64,000 bases of DNA from NCBI RefSeq assembly GCF_036345155.1, contig NZ_CP107772.1, positions 3,224,001 to 3,288,000 on the forward strand, written 5' to 3'. A program made the translations under genes and the position numbers. Source of the stretch: Streptomyces sp. NBC_00582. GTDB taxonomy: Bacteria > Actinomycetota > Actinomycetes > Streptomycetales > Streptomycetaceae. The notes below the pieces were generated by a model, which was not told the DNA's origin, searched no databases, and saw only the letters and a program-made list of their open reading frames with translations. Position 1 is the first letter of the stretch; each line of letters starts with the position of its first letter. This document shows positions 48,499 through 55,713 of this stretch, one piece after another.

Positions 48499-49128
48499 TC
48501 AGACGCCCGCGCCGAGCACCGCGTTGATCTGCTGCGGGTCTCCGCAGACGATCAGCAGGTTGCCGGCCCGCGCACGGGCCAACGGCAGAGCGGTGACGAC
48601 AGCGGTCTCCGGACCGCCGTTGACGGCGACCACCACGACGGGCCGCACAGCCGCGCGGTCCACGGCGGAGGCGTCGGCGTAGAAGACGTCGTCTCCGGCG
48701 TCGTGCTGCGCCCAGTAGGACGCCTCGCCGAAGGACAGCTCATGGGCGGCCCAGGGGTGCTGTTCGCCGGTGGTGATCACCAGCACGTCCCCCGGGGTGC
48801 GCCCCGAGTCCAGAAGCAGGTCCACGGCCTCCTCGGCGGCGTCCAGCGCCCCCTCGGCCGAGGCCGGGATCAGCTGGATCTGGGGAGTCACCGAAGCGGG
48901 CGCGGGAGCGGCCGGGGCCGAGGGCCCGGGCTGGGGGGCGACGTCACGCGGGGTGCGCTGCACCGGCGGCGCGGGCCGGACGGGTCCGGGACGACCGGGA
49001 CGCGGCGGAGCCGCGGGACGGGGGCCGGGTACGGGTCGAGGGGTCGGCGCTGTACGGCCGCTGGCCGGAGTAACGCGGGGACCCTGGGCACTCTCGTGAA
49101 TCTGAGGCTCCTCGGGAATGAGAGGCAT
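48499..49128 (-). CDS. Hypothetical protein with Pro-rich N-terminus
   Basis: The product has 209 residues. Residues of about 15-85 are Pro/Arg/Ala-rich and probably disordered. The C-terminal 110 residues look folded: AAEEAVDLLLDSGRTPGDVLVITTGE, YWAQHDAGDDVFYADAS, VVVVAVNGG, and NLLIVCGDPQQINAVLGAG. The last segment recalls the post-Walker region of UvrD/Rep-like helicases, but no Walker A is present. Function unknown. It shares orientation with rnhB downstream of it. The ATG at 49128 has a poor ribosome site, so the start is uncertain. Confidence 0.65.
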   Translation of the reverse strand: MPLIPEEPQIHESAQGPRVTPASGRTAPTPRPVPGPRPAAPPRPGRPGPVRPAPPVQRTPRDVAPQPGPSAPAAPAPASVTPQIQLIPASAEGALDAAEEAVDLLLDSGRTPGDVLVITTGEQHPWAAHELSFGEASYWAQHDAGDDVFYADASAVDRAAVRPVVVVAVNGGPETAVVTALPLARARAGNLLIVCGDPQQINAVLGAGV

Positions 49129-49196
49129 GGGCTGTTTTTTATCAAACGTTGGTGCGGCTCGCGCCAGCGGGGGGCACATCAGTGCGAACGGAATCG

Positions 49197-49898
49197 TCAG
49201 AAATCGAAGCCGAGCTGACCCTCGATCTCCGGAACGCTTCCGTCCGCCCAGCTGCGGGCCTTCTTGAGGTGCCGCCACTGGGGCAGCGCATCAAGATACG
49301 CCCACGACAACCGGTGGTACGGGGTGGGGCCCCGCTCCTCCAGTGCGGCCTTGTGCACGGGCGACGGATACCCGGCATTGTCCGCAAAACCGAAGTGTGC
49401 ATGGTCGACACCCAGTTCGGCCATCATTTTGTCGCGCTGAACCTTGGCGATCACCGAGGCCGCCGCGACCGCCACGCACGAACGGTCGCCCTTGATGACC
49501 GTACGGACCCTCCAGGGGGCGCCCAGATAGTCGTGCTTCCCGTCGAGGATCACCGCGTCGGGGCGGATGGGCAGCGCCTCCAGGGCCCGCCCGGCCGCGA
49601 GCCGCAGCGCGGCCGTCATCCCCTTCTCGTCGATCTCCTCAGGGGAGGCGTGTCCCAGGGCGTACGCCGTCACCCACGTCCGCAGCACCTCGGCCAGCTC
49701 GGTGCGCCGTTTGAGGGTGAGCAGCTTGGAGTCGGTGAGACCTGTGGGCGGGCGACGCAGTCCGGTGACCGCCGCGCAGACGGTGACGGGACCGGCCCAC
49801 GCACCGCGGCCCACCTCGTCGACACCGGCAATGACCTTCGCTCCGGTCGTGGCGCGAAGGGAGCGCTCGACGGTGTGGGTGGGTGGTTCGTACGGCAT
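49197..49898 (-). CDS. rnhB: Ribonuclease HII
   Basis: The product has 233 residues. Catalytic acids D27 and E28 lie in [21 protein letters not shown] and [17 protein letters not shown] are typical of RNase HII. It nicks RNA-DNA hybrids and single ribonucleotides in DNA. It is upstream of the Pro-rich hypothetical gene on the same strand, 68 bp away. Confidence 0.95.
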   Translation of the reverse strand: MPYEPPTHTVERSLRATTGAKVIAGVDEVGRGAWAGPVTVCAAVTGLRRPPTGLTDSKLLTLKRRTELAEVLRTWVTAYALGHASPEEIDEKGMTAALRLAAGRALEALPIRPDAVILDGKHDYLGAPWRVRTVIKGDRSCVAVAAASVIAKVQRDKMMAELGVDHAHFGFADNAGYPSPVHKAALEERGPTPYHRLSWAYLDALPQWRHLKKARSWADGSVPEIEGQLGFDF

Positions 49899-49991
49899 GG
49901 CGCCCTTAGATTACGCCGCCGAGATCCCCTCGCGACACCCCGGTTCGCCATGCCGGCCCACCCGCCGCCGACAGTCCCTTCCCCGCCGCCG

Positions 49992-50615
49992 TCAGGAGGC
50001 GTCCCGACGCAGCAGCGGAAGCATGAGCTGGTCGATCATCTCTTCGAGATCCCGATCGTTCCATTCACTTCCGCACATCTTTGATCGGTACATCATCATG
50101 GCCGGGATGACATCGAAGACATAGCCGTTCGCGGCCCCAGGTCGCACTTCCCCTCGCTCTATTCCACGACTGATGACCTCGTGCAGCATTCTGACAGCCG
50201 GCTCCACGACCCCTTGCACGATCAACCCCTGGAAGCGCTCCGACTGGGACGGGTCGCATTCGTGAATGATCGCCCGCAGCGCGAAGCCCGGCCGCGAGAA
50301 CATCGCGTCACGTGCCGTGCGGCACAGCGCCACCAGGTCGTCGCGCACGTTCCCGAGGTCGGGCGCCGTGTCCAGCCGGGGCAGCTCGGCACTCAGGGCG
50401 TCCGCGACGAGATCCTCCTTGGACGGCCAGCGACGGTAGACGGCCGCCTTTCCGGTCTGAGCGCCGGCCGCGACCCCCTCCATCGTGAGGCCGTTCCAGC
50501 CGACGGTGCCGAGTTGTTCCAGCGCGGCATCGAGAATCGCGCGTTCGAGCACGGCGCCGCGCCGGCGGGGAGAGGCCGTCCTGGCGGGGGCGGCCGTCCA
50601 GCGCGAAGTAACCAT
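49992..50615 (-). CDS. TetR-family repressor of the adjacent MFS gene
   Basis: The product has 207 residues. The HTH is at about 40-62 (TMEGVAAGAQTGKAAVYRRWPSKEDLV). The C-terminus is a helical ligand domain with PGFALRAIIHECDPSQ. The gene is divergent from an MFS exporter, with two nearly identical palindromes in the 189-bp gap. The model is classic: ligand binding releases the repressor and switches on its own gene and the exporter. Confidence 0.92.
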   Translation of the reverse strand: MVTSRWTAAPARTASPRRRGAVLERAILDAALEQLGTVGWNGLTMEGVAAGAQTGKAAVYRRWPSKEDLVADALSAELPRLDTAPDLGNVRDDLVALCRTARDAMFSRPGFALRAIIHECDPSQSERFQGLIVQGVVEPAVRMLHEVISRGIERGEVRPGAANGYVFDVIPAMMMYRSKMCGSEWNDRDLEEMIDQLMLPLLRRDAS

Positions 50616-50714
50616 CCGAGTGTCTCCAGGCGAGCAGAGGGGGCGGGGAGTTCGAAGCGGAGCGGGGCGCGGCCGCGGCGACAGCGGGGGGAAGCGCCGA
50701 CGGACACCCCGAAA

Positions 50715-50732
50715 GTGAACGCTTGCGTTCAC
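50715..50732. promoter_or_regulatory. TetR operator 1
   Basis: GTGAACGCTTGCGTTCAC is an 18-bp palindrome with arms of eight bases. It is 48 bp from the second copy and 82 bp from the repressor start. Confidence 0.85.
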
Positions 50733-50762
50733 TAGTGGGGACTCACTACCGTGGACGCGAGA

Positions 50763-50780
50763 GTGAACGCCAGCGTTCAC
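50763..50780. promoter_or_regulatory. TetR operator 2
   Basis: GTGAACGCCAGCGTTCAC is the same palindrome with two different centre bases. It lies 25 bp upstream of the MFS start codon and so probably overlaps the exporter promoter or transcription start. Confidence 0.85.
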
Positions 50781-50804
50781 TAACGCAGTTGTGGGGGACC
50801 CATA

Positions 50805-52352
50805 GTGACAACCTCTCAGTTGATGCAGAACCAGAAACCGGGTGCGGCCCGCCGGGAGGGGCATCCCGGCATCGCGCTCACCGTCATCGCGGCCTGCCAA
50901 CTCATGGTGGTACTCGACGCGACGATTGTGAACATCGCCCTCCCGCACATTCAAGACGCGCTGAAGTTCAGCACCACCGACCTCACCTGGGTCGTCAGCG
51001 CCTACACACTCACCTTCGGCGGTCTGCTGCTTCTCGGAGCCCGCGCCGGTGACATCCTCGGCCGACGCCGGGTGTTCATGGCCGGGATCCTGCTCTTCAC
51101 CTTCGCCTCGCTGCTCGGCGGACTGGCTCAGGAGCCCTGGCAGTTGCTGGCGGCGCGGGTCCTGCAGGGCATGGGAGGCGCCATAGCCTCGCCCACCGCG
51201 CTGGCGCTCATCACCACCACGTTTCCCGAAGGCCCGGAACGCAACCGGGCCTTCGGCGTCTTCGCCGCCGTCTCCGCGGGCGGCGGTGCGATAGGCCTGC
51301 TCGCGGGCGGCATGCTCACCGAATGGCTCGACTGGCGTTGGGTGCTGTTCGTGAACGTGCCCATCGGTGTGCTCATCGCCGCCCTCGCGCCGCTCTACAT
51401 CGCCGAGTCGGAACGGCATCCGGGGCGCTTCGACATCGCGGGCGCGGTGACCTCGACGGCTGGCATGGCCTCGCTGGTCTACGCCTTCATCCGGGCCGCC
51501 GGGGAAGGCTGGCGGGACCGGCTGACCCTCGCCGCCTTCGCGACCGCCCTGGTCCTGCTGGTGGCCTTCGTGCTGACGGAGATGCGGGCCAAGGAGCCGA
51601 TCACTCCGCTGAGGATGTTCGCCGACCGCAACCGCTCCGGCACGTACCTGATCATGCTGAGCCTGGCAGCGGCGATGTTCGGCATGTTCTTCTACATCGT
51701 CCTCTTCGTGCAGAACGTGCTCGACTACAGCCCGATCAAGGCCGGGCTCGCCTTCCTGCCCGTCACCGCCGCCATCGCGGTCGGCGCGGGGCTGTCGCAG
51801 CGCTTCCTGCCCACGCTGGGACCCAAGCCGTTCATGCTCGCCGGGGCCGCGCTGGTCGTGACCGGCCTCTCCTGGCAGACGTTCATCAGCCCGGACAGCT
51901 CCTATCTGGGTGGAGTGCTGGGCCCGATGCTGGTGTTCGGTTTCGGCATGGGCCTGAACTTCGTCACGGCCACGGTCACCGCGGTCTCCGGCGTCGCCCC
52001 GCACGAGGCCGGCGCCGCGTCCGGGCTGCTCAACGCCACCCAGCAGGTCGGAGGTTCGCTCGGGCTGTCCATCCTGACCACCGTCTTCGGCTCGGCCAGC
52101 AAGGACGAGGCGGAGAAGCAGCTGCCGAAGTTCCTCGCCGACGGAACGGCCGAGCAGAAGGCAGAGTTCGCCAAGACGCACCAACTGCCCGCTCCGTGGG
52201 GGCACGAGGTCCTCGCGCACGGCATCTCCACCGCCTTCGTCCCGGCCGCCGCGATCGCCGCCATGGCTCTGGTCACGGCCTGGTTCGTCATCCGGGTCCG
52301 CAAAAGCGATCTGGACGCGCTGTCCGGGACCGCGGGGCCCATGGCGGGATGA
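50805..52352 (+). CDS. MFS drug exporter, DHA2 (14-TM) family
   Basis: The product has 515 residues and about 14 TM helices. Motif D1 LDATIVNIALPHIQDAL and motif A GARAGDILGRRR are present, as is the motif C type segment near VSAGGGAIGLLAGGM. It should export a hydrophobic compound in exchange for protons. The GTG at 50805 follows GGGGGA. Control by the adjacent TetR repressor is expected. Confidence 0.92.
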   Translation: MTTSQLMQNQKPGAARREGHPGIALTVIAACQLMVVLDATIVNIALPHIQDALKFSTTDLTWVVSAYTLTFGGLLLLGARAGDILGRRRVFMAGILLFTFASLLGGLAQEPWQLLAARVLQGMGGAIASPTALALITTTFPEGPERNRAFGVFAAVSAGGGAIGLLAGGMLTEWLDWRWVLFVNVPIGVLIAALAPLYIAESERHPGRFDIAGAVTSTAGMASLVYAFIRAAGEGWRDRLTLAAFATALVLLVAFVLTEMRAKEPITPLRMFADRNRSGTYLIMLSLAAAMFGMFFYIVLFVQNVLDYSPIKAGLAFLPVTAAIAVGAGLSQRFLPTLGPKPFMLAGAALVVTGLSWQTFISPDSSYLGGVLGPMLVFGFGMGLNFVTATVTAVSGVAPHEAGAASGLLNATQQVGGSLGLSILTTVFGSASKDEAEKQLPKFLADGTAEQKAEFAKTHQLPAPWGHEVLAHGISTAFVPAAAIAAMALVTAWFVIRVRKSDLDALSGTAGPMAG

Positions 52353-52622
52353 CGCGCGCGGATGGCCGGGGGTCGCCCCGAGGACGCCCCACAGGGGCGA
52401 CGCCACGGCCATCCGCAGTCCGCCGACGAGCCTCACCGCCACCCCGGCGGCCGGCACCACCATGACGCACCCCATGACCACCACTCCCCCTGCAGAGCCG
52501 CATCCCGTCACCCGCTCGCGTGCTCCCACACGCACAGCGGATGCCGGAACAACGCGCGGCCGTCACGCAGAGTTCCCGAGGAACACAGAAAGTGAGAATG
52601 GGGGGCGCCCGACCGGCCCCGG

Positions 52623-53528
52623 TCAGACGGACGCGGCGACCCACCCCGGCAGCGCCTCCACCTGCTCCGCCCAGGCGGCCGGAGGCATACCGGTCTTCCC
52701 GGCGGCCAGCACGCCGCCCACGATGGCGCAGGTGGTGTCGACATCCCCGCCGACCTGGGCTGTCGTCCAGAACGCCGTCTCGTAGTCTCCGAGGGCGCGC
52801 GCGGCCGACCAGAGTGCGAAGGGGACGGTGTCATGGGCGGACGTACGCCGTCCGCAGCCCAGCACAGCCGCGACGGTGGCCGCGTCGGCGTAGTCGAGCA
52901 TGTCCCGGGCACGCCGCAGACCGGCGCCCACGGCGCTCTTCGGCACGAGGGCGATGACGCCGTCCAGCAGGGCCTCGGGGCCGGGCGGTCCACCGGGGGC
53001 GCCCGCCAGCGCGGCAGCCGCGGCGACGGCCATGGCGCCGACCACGGCCTCCCGATGCTGATGGGTGGGGTAGGCGGAGATCTCCGCCTGGTGGGTGGCC
53101 TGTTCGGGGTCGTCCGCGTACCAGGCGCCCAAGGGGGCGACGCGCATCGCGGCGCCGTTGCCCCAGGACCCCTGCCCCTTGAACAGGGCCGCCGCCAGTT
53201 CGCGCCAGTCGGCGCCCTCCCGGACCAGCCTCAGGAGGCGGTTCACGGCGGGGCCGTACCCACGGTCGAAGTCGTGGTGGTCCGCGAAGGAGCGGGCCAG
53301 GGCGTCCTGGTCGATGCGGTGGTGGGTGGCCAGGACGGCCACCACCGAGCAGGCCATCTCGGTGTCGTCGGTCCATCGCCAGGGGCCGGGTGGCAGGGCG
53401 CGGTCCTTCAGCAGCGGGTAGTTCGCGGGAACGAAGAACTGCGATCCCAGCGCGTCGCCCACCGCGAGTCCGCGCAGACTGGCGAGGGCGCGCTCCAGGC
53501 GCCCGTCGGGAGAGGAGTCAGCGGTCAT
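52623..53528 (-). CDS. ADP-ribosylglycohydrolase (DraG/ARH-type)
   Basis: The product has 301 residues. Metal ligands are visible: WTDDTEM at 52-58 and GGDVDTTCAIVGG near the C-terminus, the two hallmark motifs of the ARH fold with a binuclear Mg site; LRGLAVGDALG near the N-terminus is also typical. It should remove ADP-ribose from a protein, nucleic acid or small molecule. It lies 12 bp from the phosphatase gene on the same strand. The 52353-52622 gap holds no supported gene. Confidence 0.9.
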   Translation of the reverse strand: MTADSSPDGRLERALASLRGLAVGDALGSQFFVPANYPLLKDRALPPGPWRWTDDTEMACSVVAVLATHHRIDQDALARSFADHHDFDRGYGPAVNRLLRLVREGADWRELAAALFKGQGSWGNGAAMRVAPLGAWYADDPEQATHQAEISAYPTHQHREAVVGAMAVAAAAALAGAPGGPPGPEALLDGVIALVPKSAVGAGLRRARDMLDYADAATVAAVLGCGRRTSAHDTVPFALWSAARALGDYETAFWTTAQVGGDVDTTCAIVGGVLAAGKTGMPPAAWAEQVEALPGWVAASV

Positions 53529-53540
53529 CGCTCTGCCACT

Positions 53541-54200
53541 CTATCCGGAGATCCCGTAGGGCTCCGGATCCCGCCACCGGTCGAAGGGCCGGTCCAGGGT
53601 GTACTTGCCGTCGTCGCCGAGCACGAGCATGCGCATCTCGGCGTTCCCCGGGTTCGACAGCGACTCGAATTCGGCGACCGTCCAGTGGAACCAGCGCATG
53701 CAGAACAGGCGCATGGCGAGACCGTGGGTCACTATGACCACGTTCGGCGGATGGTCGGGGTCCTCGAAGCTGCGGAACAGGCTCTCCAGGAATCCGCCGA
53801 CCCGGTCGTAGACGTCGGCTCCGCTCTCGCCCTGGGCGAAGCGGTAGAAGAAGTGCCCGTAGGCGTCCCGGTACGCCTTCTGGAGCCGTACGTCGTCGCG
53901 GTCCTGCCAGTTGCCCCAGTCCTGCTCGCGCAGCCGGGGCTCCTCCCGCACGCGAATGAGGTCGGGATCGAGGTGGAACGCCCGGAGGGTCTCGTGGGTA
54001 CGGCGGTAGGGGGAGACGTACACGCTGACCCGCTCGCCGCCGAGCACCGCTCGGAGCTTTTCGCCGGTCTCCTCGGCCTGCCGCCGGCCCCGCTCGGTGA
54101 GGGCCAGCGCGTGGTCGGGTTCACGCTCGTAGACGGTGTCATCAACATTGCCCGTTGATTCCCCGTGCCGGACAAGGACGATGCGCCGTGGTCGTGCCAT
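53541..54200 (-). CDS. Histidine phosphatase family protein
   Basis: The product has 219 residues. LVRHGES (R11, H12) is the catalytic phosphohistidine motif; the second His is in VVIVTHGLAMRLF. SPYRRTHETL supplies the second Arg. The family covers phosphoglycerate mutase-like and phosphatase enzymes; substrate unknown. It is probably co-transcribed with the ADP-ribosylglycohydrolase gene. Confidence 0.9.
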   Translation of the reverse strand: MARPRRIVLVRHGESTGNVDDTVYEREPDHALALTERGRRQAEETGEKLRAVLGGERVSVYVSPYRRTHETLRAFHLDPDLIRVREEPRLREQDWGNWQDRDDVRLQKAYRDAYGHFFYRFAQGESGADVYDRVGGFLESLFRSFEDPDHPPNVVIVTHGLAMRLFCMRWFHWTVAEFESLSNPGNAEMRMLVLGDDGKYTLDRPFDRWRDPEPYGISG

Positions 54201-54209
54201 GCCAAAACC

Positions 54210-54311
54210 CTAGATCGGAAGGCGGCAGATCGAATACTCGTACGGCCCCCATACGGCGTAGGTCACATGGATCGTGCCCCCCGCGTCACAGGAGCGCACA
54301 TTTTCCACCGC
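54210..54311 (-). CDS. Possible small ORF with coding-like C-terminus
   Basis: In one frame downstream of the DUF4937-like stop the sequence reads VRSCDAGGTIHVTYAVWGPY and ends EYSICRLPI. It has two Cys, aromatic residues and balanced composition unlike the random frames of this GC-rich DNA. Only GTG codons can start it (near 54286 or the upstream GTG), giving about 28-32 residues; no ribosome site is clear. It may be a short gene or the remains of a longer C-terminus. Confidence 0.3.
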   Translation of the reverse strand, partial: AVENVRSCDAGGTIHVTYAVWGPYEYSICRLPI

Positions 54312-54330
54312 CGGGGCGTCAGGATCTGGC

Positions 54331-54936
54331 TCATACGGTCCAGGTCGTCTCCAGTTCGACGATGTCACCGGTGAGGGCGGCGATGTCCGCCTCCGTCTGG
54401 GCACGCAGGGCGAGCCGCTCCACGCGTTCGGTGCGGTACTTTCCGTGCTCCGCCTCGGAACGCCACATCGACAGCACCAGGAACTCATGGCCGGGCGCCT
54501 CGGCGAACAGCCCGCGGATCATGCCGGGCGAGCCGGCCATGGCGGGGTTCCACACCTTCTCCTGCATGAGGGTGAAGTGCTCGGCCCGCTGCTCGTGGAC
54601 CCGGCACAGGGCCACCCGCAGCAGGTCCGAGTCCGTGAAGCGGGGCTCGAAGCCCGTCTTCACGTCGAAGCGGTAGTCGAACAGCCGTACCTGGGCGTCC
54701 TTGAACGTGCCCGCCTGGGCCGCGGCCAGCCGGTCGTGGGAGCGCGCCATGAAGGAGTCGTAGAAGGCACGGCTCTCCCAGAAGGCGAAGACATGCGCGA
54801 CGGAGGGCCGACTCCTGCTCCAGCCCCCGCCCTGTCCCCGAAATCCCGGCTCCCCCAGAAGCCCCGCCCACTTTCGCTGCCCCCGTTCGAAACCGCGGCG
54901 GTCCACCACGGTGCAGCGAATCCACTTGACCAGCAC
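54331..54936 (-). CDS. YdbC/DUF4937-like protein
   Basis: The product has 201 residues. The first half (MLVKWIRCTVVDRRGFERGQRKW, then WSRSRPSVAHVFAFWESRAFYDSFM) is a dimeric alpha-beta-barrel-type domain; the second half (FTLMQEKVWNPAMAGSPGMIRG, VLSMWRSEAEHGKYRT) looks like a second copy of the same fold. The family resembles antibiotic biosynthesis monooxygenase folds, but no enzyme activity is known. The GTG at 54936 has no evident ribosome site; an out-of-frame ATG lies 8 nt upstream. Confidence 0.72.
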   Translation of the reverse strand: MLVKWIRCTVVDRRGFERGQRKWAGLLGEPGFRGQGGGWSRSRPSVAHVFAFWESRAFYDSFMARSHDRLAAAQAGTFKDAQVRLFDYRFDVKTGFEPRFTDSDLLRVALCRVHEQRAEHFTLMQEKVWNPAMAGSPGMIRGLFAEAPGHEFLVLSMWRSEAEHGKYRTERVERLALRAQTEADIAALTGDIVELETTWTV

Positions 54937-55089
54937 CGCGCCATGGTAAGGCCACAGGGCGTGGCGTCGGTCACTCTCTGGCGCAGAGCGGCCATGCCGA
55001 CTGTCAGAGGTGCGTGGCAGGATGGACAACCGGCCCTGATGATCGGGCAGTTCGGGGCGAGGTCGGACGGTGAACGGGGAGGGAATTCC

Positions 55090-55620
55090 GTGAGCGGCAT
55101 CAACAAGGGGATCCGCAAGATCGAGATGGCGCTGAAGTGGGACCCGAGTCCGGCGGGCCAACCGCCCACCGATCTGGACATCGTCGCGGCGACGTATCTC
55201 GCGGACGATCCGGCCGGGGCACCCGCCTATGTGGTGCACTTCGACAGCCGCTCGCCCGACGGGACCATCTATCTCAACCGGGACAGCAAGGACGGCAAGG
55301 GCTTCGGCTGGGACGAGGTCATGACGCTGGAGCTCGAGCGGCTGGACGCGCGGTACGCGCGCGTGGTGGTCGGTGTCGTCATCCAGCAGCATCCGGCGCA
55401 CCGGACCTTCGTCAGCGTCCTGAACCCCGCCTTCCGGATCCGCGAGGGCTACGCGGTTCTGGACGAGGACGAGTTCGGCGGTGTGCTCGGGGCGACGGCG
55501 GCGACCGTCGGGGAGTTCGTACGGGAGGCCGACGGCTGGACGTTCCACCCGGGCATCCAGGGGTTCGAGGACGACCCGGTGACATTCACCAGGGTCATGG
55601 GCCAGGTGCGCCGGTCCTGA
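55090..55620 (+). CDS. TerD-family stress protein
   Basis: The product has 176 residues. The Ca-binding-type loop NRDSKDGKGFGWDEVM and the ending EFVREADGWTFHPGIQGF match TerD domain proteins. TerD proteins contribute to tellurite, phage and membrane stress responses; this copy stands alone. The GTG at 55090 follows GGGGAGGG. A hairpin terminator follows. Confidence 0.85.
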   Translation: MSGINKGIRKIEMALKWDPSPAGQPPTDLDIVAATYLADDPAGAPAYVVHFDSRSPDGTIYLNRDSKDGKGFGWDEVMTLELERLDARYARVVVGVVIQQHPAHRTFVSVLNPAFRIREGYAVLDEDEFGGVLGATAATVGEFVREADGWTFHPGIQGFEDDPVTFTRVMGQVRRS

Positions 55621-55642
55621 CCTCCCGAGGGGACGAACACCG

Positions 55643-55677
55643 AGGGCGGTGGAGCCGAGGACCGGCTCCACCGCCCT
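55643..55677. terminator. Bidirectional hairpin between terD-like gene and nrdJ
   Basis: Arms AGGGCGGTGGAGCC and GGCTCCACCGCCCT are perfect complements around a 7-nt loop (GAGGACC), placed between two convergent stop codons. Confidence 0.9.
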
Positions 55678-55713
55678 TGCCGGATCACGGGGATCCGGTC
55701 GGCGCCGCTGGGA

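Noticed and set aside
52462..52785. ORF in the gap between the MFS gene and the ADP-ribosylglycohydrolase gene
   Set aside because: Low-complexity Thr/Pro/Arg composition and it overlaps the supported minus-strand gene.
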